Below are positions 18,491 to 25,484 of a stretch of 64,000 bases of DNA, one piece after another. Origin of the DNA: Alteromonas marina (lineage in GTDB: Bacteria > Pseudomonadota > Gammaproteobacteria > Enterobacterales > Alteromonadaceae); assembly GCF_000808575.1 (NCBI RefSeq), contig NZ_JWLW01000001.1, forward strand, positions 1 to 64,000. Direction: 5' to 3'. The position numbers were made by a program, and so were the translations under genes. Each line of letters begins with the position of its first letter. The first letter of the stretch is position 1. The notes below the pieces were generated by a model. That model worked only from the letters and a program-made list of their open reading frames with translations. It was not told where the DNA came from and ran no database searches.

Positions 18491-18853
18491 ATGGATACGT
18501 TAAATACTCAACATAGCGCTTTTGAAAAGCCGATTTGGAATAAGGAAGCTGCTCTAAGCCGGCTAGGTGGTAACGAAGGTTTACTTAACCGTATCGTAGA
18601 AATGTTTTTAGCTCAAATTACCGAGAAGCAACAGGCATTACAAAAAGCGGTTACTGAGCAAGATATTGAAGGCGTTCGTTTCACTAGCCACGCAATGAAA
18701 GGAGTTTCAGGAGACGTGGGCGCCGACGCTATTCGCGAAAAAGCATCGTCTATTGAGAACAAGGCCAAGCGTGACGATTTGACTGAGATAGCGCTGGACA
18801 TGCAAGAGCTAGACGGCTTAATAGAACGCACCATTACGGAAATGCAATCTTAA
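18491..18853 (+). CDS. Stand-alone Hpt (histidine phosphotransfer) domain protein
   Basis: A 120-residue all-helical Hpt domain with the phosphorylatable His67 in TSHAMKG, preceded by LGGNEGLLNRIVEMFL, typical of the four-helix bundle. The ATG at 18491 was chosen over a TTG 12 nt upstream. Hpt proteins shuttle phosphate from the receiver of a hybrid kinase to separate response regulators. The hybrid kinase next to it has no Hpt domain of its own and two receiver proteins lie between them, so this is the missing middle piece. Confidence 0.88.
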   Translation: MDTLNTQHSAFEKPIWNKEAALSRLGGNEGLLNRIVEMFLAQITEKQQALQKAVTEQDIEGVRFTSHAMKGVSGDVGADAIREKASSIENKAKRDDLTEIALDMQELDGLIERTITEMQS

Positions 18854-18909
18854 TATTAAGCCACGTCGGCACTCTTGCCTGGACCCGAGTATACTTTTAC
18901 TTTTAGACG

Positions 18910-19911
18910 CTAAATAGCAATTTCGACTTGCTCGATTAAAGCCTTTTTCCTTTCCGCTGGTAAAAAGCTTGCTCTAAAACTGTTTGCGGCTAGCGCACGA
19001 ATTGTACTCTCATCTATGTTTAGCGCAGTATGAAGCGCTTCAAAATTTTCATTCAAAAAACCGCCGAAATAAGTGGGATCGTCAGAATTCACGGTAACCA
19101 ATAATCCAGCATCAAGCAGCTGCACGATATTATGCTCTTTCATATCGTCTATCACGCATAGTTTCAAGTTACTTAATGGGCATACGGTAAGTGGTATTTG
19201 TTTTTCCTTTAAATACGCCATAAGTGCTTGGTCTTCTTGGCAGCGAACACCATGATCAATGCGGTCCACATCAAGCAGTTCAATCGCTTCCCAAATATAG
19301 GACGCTGGCCCTTCCTCTCCCGCATGAGCAACAATTTTGAAACCTAGCGACTTCGCCTTTTTGAATACGCGCTCAAACTTAGAAGGCGGATGCCCTAACT
19401 CTGAACTATCAAGTCCTACCGCTTTAATGTGCTGATAATAAGGTTTTGCCGCTTCCAGTGTTTGATATGCTTCGCTTTCGGGTAAGTGACGTAGAAAGGA
19501 CATGATCAAATAGCTACTTATGCCGTATTCAGTTTCTGCCTTTTGTATAGCCCGCAAGAAGCCAGGCATGAACACATCAAAGCCTATACCCCGCTCGGTA
19601 TGGGTTTGAGGGTCAAACATAATTTCGGTATGTACGATATTTTCTTCAGCGCACCGAGTTAAGTATTCCCACATTAGTATGAAGAAGTCGTCTTCGTCTC
19701 TTAATACCCCGGCCCCTGCGTAATAGAGGTCAAGAAAGCTTTGTAAGTCTTTGAAATTATATGCGGCTTCAATCTCTTCCACGCTAGCATAAGGAAGTGA
19801 TACACTGTGCTTTTCAGCTAGGCGCCACATGAGTTCAGGCGTTAAGCTACCTTCTATATGCAGATGCAGTTCGGCCTTTGGAATGTTTTTAATTATTGAT
19901 GACAGCGACAT
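18910..19911 (-). CDS. Adenine deaminase (adenosine-deaminase fold)
   Basis: A 333-residue member of the metal-dependent adenosine/adenine deaminase family. Zinc ligands His16 and His18 lie in AELHLHIEGSL, with HAGEEG, the His in RIDHGVR, and the Asp pair in NSDDPTYFGG. The segments LYYAGAGVLR, FDPQTHTERGI, GLDSSELGHPPSKF and SNLKLC are those I recall from Pseudomonas-type adenine aminohydrolases rather than E. coli Add, so adenine to hypoxanthine plus ammonia is the better call. It is divergent from an AzgA-type permease across 324 nt that hold a RutR-like operator. Adenosine deaminase is the alternative. Confidence 0.85.
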   Translation of the reverse strand: MSLSSIIKNIPKAELHLHIEGSLTPELMWRLAEKHSVSLPYASVEEIEAAYNFKDLQSFLDLYYAGAGVLRDEDDFFILMWEYLTRCAEENIVHTEIMFDPQTHTERGIGFDVFMPGFLRAIQKAETEYGISSYLIMSFLRHLPESEAYQTLEAAKPYYQHIKAVGLDSSELGHPPSKFERVFKKAKSLGFKIVAHAGEEGPASYIWEAIELLDVDRIDHGVRCQEDQALMAYLKEKQIPLTVCPLSNLKLCVIDDMKEHNIVQLLDAGLLVTVNSDDPTYFGGFLNENFEALHTALNIDESTIRALAANSFRASFLPAERKKALIEQVEIAI

Positions 19912-20235
19912 GGCCCCTCACTTATTTTGCACCATAACGATGCAATAGCATTTAATTGGTGCGTAATAGTTTATCTTTAATGCTATCTGTAAACGAGTTC
20001 TATTGCTCATTTAGGTTTTGTTTGCGGTTTTTTTAACATCATCTATGTTGATTACTAACCGTTTGGCTGGCTTTGTGCCGCCTGGCTAGTGACCTTGAGT
20101 CACGCAATGATTGCTTTTTAATCATTGCACTGAAAAATAAGTTAGCACAAAACACACCAACAAGTTGACTAACTGGTCAGTTTTTTGCTTTCAAACGCAC
20201 AAAATACTTAATGAAACAAAAACAGAGAACTCTTG
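19912..20235. promoter_or_regulatory. Divergent promoter region, adenine deaminase / purine permease
   Basis: These 324 bases without a gene separate the two divergent genes. The permease-proximal half is AT-rich and holds the RutR-like operator at 20165-20180. I see no hairpin resembling a purine riboswitch and no clear -35/-10 pair that I would defend. Confidence 0.6.
20165..20180. promoter_or_regulatory. RutR-like operator upstream of the AzgA-type permease
   Basis: TTGACTAACTGGTCAG matches 12 of 14 specified positions of TTGACCA-N2-TGGTCAA. It lies 55 nt before the permease ATG and within the shared region with the adenine deaminase gene, so it could serve both. Confidence 0.7.
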
Positions 20236-21567
20236 ATGTCCAACAACGTAATTGAACGGCTATTTAAGCTGCAGGAACACGGAACTACAGTAAGAACTGA
20301 GATCATCGCAGGCCTTACCACGTTTGCGGCTATGTCTTATATCCTCGTGGTGAACCCAGGTATTCTAGGGTTAAGCGGGATGCCCGTTGAAGGGTTGATT
20401 ACAGTGACGGCAATCGCAGCTTGTATTGGCACGCTCATGATGGCGCTAATGACCAACTACCCTATCGCACTTGCGCCGGGAATGGGCTTAAACGCATTTT
20501 TTGCTTTCACTATTTGCCTTGGCCGCGAAATTCCTTGGGAAGCGGCGCTTGGTATTGTTTTTTGGAACGGTATTCTCTTTTTAATTCTTTCACTTACTGG
20601 TGTTCGAACCAAGATCGCCGAATCTATACCACCGTCTCTTAAGATTGGCGTGCAGTGTGGCATTGGCTTATTCATCGCGTTTATCGGTCTTAAAAATGCT
20701 GGGTTAATTGTCGATAACCCCGCAACCTTTGTGCAGCTTGGTGACCTTTCAGAGCCTGCAGTGATGCTTGCCCTTGTTGGTATTATTTTTACCATTGTTC
20801 TTATGGTTAAACGCGTTACCGGGGCTATTTTAATTTCTATCGTTACCCTTACTTTAATCGGTGCGTTTATCCCTACCGAAAACGGAACGTTAACTGCCAC
20901 GCCTTCTGCTGTTGTGGGCATGCCAGAGTCTATATCGAACACATTTTTGGCTATGGACTTTTGGTACCCTATCGACCATCTTGCCGAAACCTGGGATCTG
21001 ATTTTCGCGCTTATGTTTGTGAATATGTTCGATACCATAGGTACGTTAATCGGCGTTTCACGCAAAGCTAACTTGCTAGACTCAAAAGGCAAGCTACCGA
21101 AAATTGGCCCGGCCATGACGGCGGATGCATCTGCAAGTATCGCTGGAGCGTTAGTAGGTACATCACCAGTGACAAGCTACGTTGAATCTGCTACCGGCGT
21201 TTCAGCGGGTGGCCGAACAGGGCTTACCGCAGTAGTAGTTTCTGTATGTTTCCTGTTGTCACTTTTCCTTACGCCATTGATGAAAGTTATTCCGCTAATG
21301 GCTACCACTCCGGCTTTACTAATGGTAGGTATTTTAATGATGGAGTCGATTCGTCAGGTTGATTTCGACGACCTAGGCGCCTTGGCCACAGCCTCTGTTG
21401 CGCTCATCGCTATGCCGTTAACCTTTAGCATAAGCGAAGGTATTGCCCTTGGTTTTATAACCTACGTTGGCATTAAGGTCGGCACAGGAAAATTTAAGGA
21501 AGTAACCCCGCTGACTTATGCATTGGCTATTGTTTTCTTACTGAGATACTTATTAGATTTAAAATAA
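20236..21567 (+). CDS. AzgA-type adenine/guanine/hypoxanthine permease
   Basis: A 443-residue transporter of the AzgA-like branch of NCS2 nucleobase transporters (PurP/GhxP type). It has the N-terminal RTEIIAGLTTFAAMSYILVVNP motif region, ALAPGMGLNAFFAF, MFVNMFDTIGTLIGV and TSPVTSYVESATGVSAGGRTGL, and about 12-14 membrane segments. It imports adenine, guanine or hypoxanthine with protons. The ATG at 20236 was preferred over the adjacent TTG. Divergence from adenine deaminase suggests adenine as a physiological substrate, an inference. Confidence 0.9.
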   Translation: MSNNVIERLFKLQEHGTTVRTEIIAGLTTFAAMSYILVVNPGILGLSGMPVEGLITVTAIAACIGTLMMALMTNYPIALAPGMGLNAFFAFTICLGREIPWEAALGIVFWNGILFLILSLTGVRTKIAESIPPSLKIGVQCGIGLFIAFIGLKNAGLIVDNPATFVQLGDLSEPAVMLALVGIIFTIVLMVKRVTGAILISIVTLTLIGAFIPTENGTLTATPSAVVGMPESISNTFLAMDFWYPIDHLAETWDLIFALMFVNMFDTIGTLIGVSRKANLLDSKGKLPKIGPAMTADASASIAGALVGTSPVTSYVESATGVSAGGRTGLTAVVVSVCFLLSLFLTPLMKVIPLMATTPALLMVGILMMESIRQVDFDDLGALATASVALIAMPLTFSISEGIALGFITYVGIKVGTGKFKEVTPLTYALAIVFLLRYLLDLK

Positions 21568-21629
21568 TTTATCGCTGCGTCGGTGCAACGTGTACACTAT
21601 TGCACACAAAACCTTGGTTTAGATACAAA

Positions 21630-21660
21630 AAAGGTGGCAATTAATGCCACCTTTCTTTTT
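21630..21660. terminator. Bidirectional terminator between permease and lipoprotein genes
   Basis: A 10-bp stem AAAGGTGGCA/TGCCACCTTT with a 5-nt loop has an A-tract on the left and a T-rich tract on the right. It lies between two convergent genes and can end both transcripts. Confidence 0.85.
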
Positions 21661-21688
21661 TAATCAGCTATATCAATGGACTAGCCGA

Positions 21689-21946
21689 TTACTTCAATCC
21701 GTCATAAGTGAAAGTAACGGCTTTATCACCCATAAATACAATTTTTACGTGTTTGCTGTCTTCGTTACCCCACGTGCAAGCCATGGCGCCCATTGTTTTG
21801 CCACAGTTATCAGCTGAACCAATGATTGCTTCAACTTCATCCTGAGTCATTCCCATTTCTAACTTGTCATAGTTTTCTTTCGTCAGCTTTGAGCATGCAG
21901 TGAGGGCGAGTGCCCCAAGAGCAATAATTGCTAGTTTTGTTTTCAT
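21689..21946 (-). CDS. Small SmpA/BamE-like lipoprotein
   Basis: An 85-residue predicted lipoprotein. The start MKTKLAIIALGALALTAC has a clean lipobox (LTAC) and is preceded by GAGGAC at good spacing, so it was preferred over a start 48 nt upstream. After the lipidated Cys the sequence ...YDKLEMGMTQDEVEAIIG is the helix-turn typical of SmpA/OmlA-fold (DUF3862-like) proteins, which use two Cys residues (here in NCGK and ACTW). The role is unknown. It is unlikely to be BamE itself, which is longer and conserved differently. Confidence 0.75.
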   Translation of the reverse strand: MKTKLAIIALGALALTACSKLTKENYDKLEMGMTQDEVEAIIGSADNCGKTMGAMACTWGNEDSKHVKIVFMGDKAVTFTYDGLK

Positions 21947-22046
21947 GGTTTTGTCCTCTACTAAGCGAAGGCGGCAGTTCTCCATTTGGTTCACTCTCCC
22001 TCCTTAGCTTTACTCTACTATTAATATTTTGCGGGTACTGTAAACG

Positions 22047-22976
22047 CTAGATACTCGCCTTGTCACTACCTTCTTTAGGATGAGTTTCCAACCAATGACG
22101 AGCAATTTGCTCTCTGGTGGCCAACCACACTTTGTCATGTGACTTTACATATTCAATAAAACGCTTAAGTGCTGCGAGTCGAGCAGGCCTGCCTATAATG
22201 CGATTATGAAGACCGATAGAAAGCATTTTGGGCGCTTCTTCTCCTTCTTCATACAACACATCAAACGCATCTTTTAAGTAGGTGAAAAACTGTTCTCCAC
22301 TGTTAAAACCTTGAGGCGTGGCAAAGCGCATATCATTGGTATCCAACGTGTACGGCACCATCAATAACGGCTTGCTATAGTGACAGTCGTAGTATGGCAA
22401 ATCGTCGGCATAAGAGTCGGCGCAATATAAAATATCATCGCGCTCCGCGATTAACTTCAATGTGTTAGGACTGGTTCTCCCTGTATACCATCCTGCAGGT
22501 TTACTACCCGTTAACTGCTCGTGAAGAATAATCGCTTCATCTATTTGCTTACGCTCATCTTCCTCGCTCATATCTTGATAGTGCACCCAGCGCATGGCAT
22601 GACTGGCTATTTCCCAACCGGACTCCATCATTGCTTTTACAGCGTCAGGATGGCGCTGCAGTGCCATGGTAACGCCAAATACAGTTACAGGTATGTCGTA
22701 CTTATTTAGCAAGCGGTGTAAACGCCAAAAACCTGCTCGACTGCCGTATTCGTAAATAGATTCCATGCTAAGGTGACGGTCTTTATAGGCTTGTGCGCCT
22801 ATAATTTCCGATAAAAATATTTCCGACGCCTCGTCGCCGTGAAGCACGCAGTTTTCGCCGCCTTCTTCGTAGTTCAAGACAAACTGAACAGCTATTTTTG
22901 CTTCATCTGGCCAATTAGCGTGCGGCACATGTTCACCGTACCCAATGAGATCGCGAGGATACACAGAGTCTATCAT
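22047..22976 (-). CDS. puuE: Allantoinase, polysaccharide-deacetylase fold (PuuE)
   Basis: A 309-residue protein of the PuuE allantoinase family, a carbohydrate-esterase-4-like fold unrelated to classical amidohydrolase allantoinases. Diagnostic segments are YPRDLIGYG, NYEEGGENCVLHGD, SRAGFWRLHRL, GWEIASHAMRW, GWYTGRTSPNT and SYADDLPYY. It opens the hydantoin ring of allantoin to give allantoate. The ATG at 22976 begins 1 nt after the TetR stop codon, with AGGTG before it, so it is cotranscribed with the regulator; an in-frame start further upstream would lie inside the regulator gene. It connects the UraD product to the allantoate amidohydrolase at 5348. Confidence 0.9.
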   Translation of the reverse strand: MIDSVYPRDLIGYGEHVPHANWPDEAKIAVQFVLNYEEGGENCVLHGDEASEIFLSEIIGAQAYKDRHLSMESIYEYGSRAGFWRLHRLLNKYDIPVTVFGVTMALQRHPDAVKAMMESGWEIASHAMRWVHYQDMSEEDERKQIDEAIILHEQLTGSKPAGWYTGRTSPNTLKLIAERDDILYCADSYADDLPYYDCHYSKPLLMVPYTLDTNDMRFATPQGFNSGEQFFTYLKDAFDVLYEEGEEAPKMLSIGLHNRIIGRPARLAALKRFIEYVKSHDKVWLATREQIARHWLETHPKEGSDKASI

Positions 22977-22977
22977 G

Positions 22978-23622
22978 CTACACCTCGAAACTTTCTGGCA
23001 AAGACAGTCCGCAACCGCCAAGCACAAGTTTAACCACTTGCTTTGTAGCGTCTTCAAAATCTGCTTTTGTCATTTTCTTACCGCGCAATCGGGTAATTTG
23101 CGCTGAAAAATCAGCGTAATGCTGGGTGCTTGCCCAAATAGTGTAAAGCAAGTACTCACCTTCAACCGGGGGAAGTTTACCTGCTTGTATCCACGCTTCT
23201 ATTACTGCAAGGCGCCCTTTCATCCAAAGCGCATGCTCTTCATCAAAGTAGCCACTGAGGTTTTGCGCACCGTTGATGATTTCCATAGCAAAAATCTTTG
23301 AGGCCATGGGATGCGTTCGGGATACTTCCATTTTTTCAGCAATGTAATTAGCAAGCACTTCGGCGGGATCATCTTCCACCGTTGCTTTGTCAAATCGGGA
23401 GTTCCACAATGAAAGGGTTTCTTCTAATACCGCGACATAGAGTTCTTGTTTAGTTTTGAAATAATACAAAACGTTGGTTTTGGGTAGTCCTGCTTCATCA
23501 GCAATTTTTTGAACTGCTGTGCCTTTGAAGCCAAATTGTGCAAAACACTTTTCAGCGGCTTGGAGTATTTTTCTTCTGTTCATAGCGCCAACGCCAGCGT
23601 CAGTGCTCTTTACCTTCATCAT
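22978..23622 (-). CDS. TetR-family regulator, RutR-like
   Basis: A 214-residue TetR regulator. The N-terminal helix-turn-helix includes RRKILQAAEKCFAQFGFKG and LPKTNVLYYFKTKQELYVAVLEETL. The TNVLYYF-K-KQELYVAVL block is that of E. coli RutR, which represses pyrimidine and purine catabolic genes and binds TTGACCA-N2-TGGTCAA. Four such palindromes occur in this window, one in this gene's own divergent promoter region. It is cotranscribed with puuE. The ligand is unknown; RutR binds uracil and thymine, but a purine intermediate would suit this regulon. Confidence 0.87.
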   Translation of the reverse strand: MMKVKSTDAGVGAMNRRKILQAAEKCFAQFGFKGTAVQKIADEAGLPKTNVLYYFKTKQELYVAVLEETLSLWNSRFDKATVEDDPAEVLANYIAEKMEVSRTHPMASKIFAMEIINGAQNLSGYFDEEHALWMKGRLAVIEAWIQAGKLPPVEGEYLLYTIWASTQHYADFSAQITRLRGKKMTKADFEDATKQVVKLVLGGCGLSLPESFEV

Positions 23623-24038
23623 TATTATCTAAATTCCTTTGCAATCTACTTTGCAAGCGTGCAGGCAGGATAAGTGCTGCATGCCTTTGTGATAGGTTAG
23701 CATTTATTGCCAACATGTTGCTATGCCCTTAAAGCTCAGAGTTGCCGACAGTCTGTGCTTCTCGCCGATGAAATCGGGCCATTCAAAAAAATTAATTCTG
23801 CAATTACCTCAAAACCTAGCACGAATCTTGCCTTATTCTTCTTACAATCAATGTATTGCTCAGTAAAAACGTTTGGAAAAGCGTTCTACTATTTTTCAAA
23901 CTATTTTGCATAAAATCATGGCCTTTCATAACTCGGCCATTTTTTATAAGCAATAAATTGACCAAATGGTCTACTTTTATGATAAAAATACAGCTATATT
24001 AATGAATACAAGAATGCATATAACAAGAAGGTGTGAGT
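23623..24038. promoter_or_regulatory. Divergent tetR-puuE / xdh regulatory region
   Basis: These 416 bases hold no convincing gene. They contain a terminator-like hairpin reading rightward (ATGGCC 23918-23923, GGCCAT 23935-23940, then six T) and, 17 nt after it, the RutR-like operator. A 68-codon open frame at 23707 starts with TTG, has no ribosome site and resembles nothing, so it is not called. The hairpin could end a short untranslated RNA started near 23650-23700; this is speculative. Confidence 0.5.
23958..23973. promoter_or_regulatory. RutR-like operator between tetR and xdhA
   Basis: TTGACCAAATGGTCTA matches 13 of 14 specified positions of TTGACCA-N2-TGGTCAA. It lies 65 nt before the xdhA ATG and could allow both autoregulation and control of the xdh operon. 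Confidence 0.78.
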
Positions 24039-25484
24039 ATGATTCGCTTTCTAATAAATAACGATGTTGTTGAATTAAACGAAGCACGAGCCGACCTCAC
24101 CCTTCTGCAATTTATACGTGAACATCGTAAGAAAACCGGTACCAAAGAAGGCTGTGCAGCAGGAGACTGTGGCGCGTGCACCGTAGTGCTTGTAGAGCCA
24201 GCATCATCTGATAACGCGACGAAGCTTAACTATCGTACAGTAAACAGCTGCATCACGCTTATGAGCGCTGTACACGGCAAACAGCTATTGTTCGTAGAAC
24301 ATTTAAGCGATGGTAAACACTTACACCCTGTACAACAGGCATTGGTTGATTATCACGGTTCGCAGTGTGGCTTCTGCACACCAGGGTTTGTCATGTCGAT
24401 GTTTGCTTTATACCACAGTAATACAAAACCAAACCGTGACGATGTGCTTCATGCTTTATCTGGCAACTTGTGCCGCTGCACTGGCTACCGCCCAATTATC
24501 GACGCTACGCTGGCAGTGTGCGAACAAACACCAGATGATCAGTTCACGGCACGCCAAGATACTACTCTTGCCACGTTATTATCGCTATCTAGTGAGAAGC
24601 CATCGGGTACAGGCAATATATTTACGCCTACATCGCGGGAAGAGTTGAAAGCACTGATTCAGGCACACCCTGACGCACAACTGGTTGCGGGCAGTACCGA
24701 TTTAAGTTTGCAGTTCACTCAACAGTTAAAAGATGTGCAAACGCTTATCAGCGTTTCGCATATTGATGCACTAAAACAATGCACCAAAAACGAGCATTCT
24801 CTTATTATTGGTGCAGCAGTTCCGCTCAACGATGCGGCGCCACTTTTACTAAACGCATTTCCACAAGTCGCAGAACTGGTAACGCGCTTTGCGTCCCTGC
24901 CTATTCGCAATCAAGCAACGATTGGCGGAAACGTGGCTAACGCTTCGCCTATTGGTGACATGCCCCCGTTATTACTCGCATTGAATGCCATACTTCATTT
25001 AGATAACGGCGATAGTATTCGTACGATCCCAATCACTCAATTTTTTAAGGGCTATCGCGAAACCACGTTGGCAAAAGGTGAATGGATAAGCGCGATAGAA
25101 ATACCCTTTTCAACCCCTAATCAGTCACTTGCCGCTTATAAAATTTCTAAGCGATTTGAAGATGATATATCGGCCGTATGCGCGGTATTTAATGTCACAC
25201 TCGTCAACGGTAAGGTTGAAGCTATTACCAGCGGCTTTGGTGGTGTAGCTGCCGTTCCGTCAACCTGTGAAGCGTTGGAGAACGTTTTAAAAGGTAAGCA
25301 ATTCGCTAGCAAAGAATGTTTAACGTTAGGTAAACAAGTTTTGGTCGATGCATTTTCACCTATTGACGATGTGCGCGCTACCGCTGAATACCGCAAAACC
25401 GTTTTAGCCAACCTATGGCATCGCTTCTGGTTAGAAAACCAAATAGTCAACCAAATTGAAACACGGGTGGTGCAGCATGCGTAA
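24039..25484 (+). CDS. xdhA: Xanthine dehydrogenase small subunit (2Fe-2S and FAD)
   Basis: A 481-residue XdhA. It has an N-terminal plant-type 2Fe-2S domain with GCAAGDCGAC (about 38-46), a second all-helical 2Fe-2S domain with QCGFCTPG (about 109) and CRCTGY (about 144), and a FAD-binding domain from about 200 with VAGSTDL and RNQATIGGNVANASPIGD. It passes electrons from the molybdenum centre of XdhB to FAD and NAD+. AAGAAGG lies 7 nt before the ATG at 24039, better placed than for the GTG six bases upstream. It is the first gene of a seven-gene purine operon and overlaps xdhB by 8 nt. Confidence 0.93.
   Translation: MIRFLINNDVVELNEARADLTLLQFIREHRKKTGTKEGCAAGDCGACTVVLVEPASSDNATKLNYRTVNSCITLMSAVHGKQLLFVEHLSDGKHLHPVQQALVDYHGSQCGFCTPGFVMSMFALYHSNTKPNRDDVLHALSGNLCRCTGYRPIIDATLAVCEQTPDDQFTARQDTTLATLLSLSSEKPSGTGNIFTPTSREELKALIQAHPDAQLVAGSTDLSLQFTQQLKDVQTLISVSHIDALKQCTKNEHSLIIGAAVPLNDAAPLLLNAFPQVAELVTRFASLPIRNQATIGGNVANASPIGDMPPLLLALNAILHLDNGDSIRTIPITQFFKGYRETTLAKGEWISAIEIPFSTPNQSLAAYKISKRFEDDISAVCAVFNVTLVNGKVEAITSGFGGVAAVPSTCEALENVLKGKQFASKECLTLGKQVLVDAFSPIDDVRATAEYRKTVLANLWHRFWLENQIVNQIETRVVQHA

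Noticed and set aside
19912..20235. Purine riboswitch upstream of the permease
   Set aside because: No three-way junction with the conserved loop sequences could be found here, nor in the leaders of the other purine genes at 7045-7208 and 23623-24038.
23707..23913. 68-codon open frame between tetR and xdhA
   Set aside because: TTG start without a ribosome site, no recognisable family and composition unlike the neighbouring genes; it overlaps only regulatory DNA.
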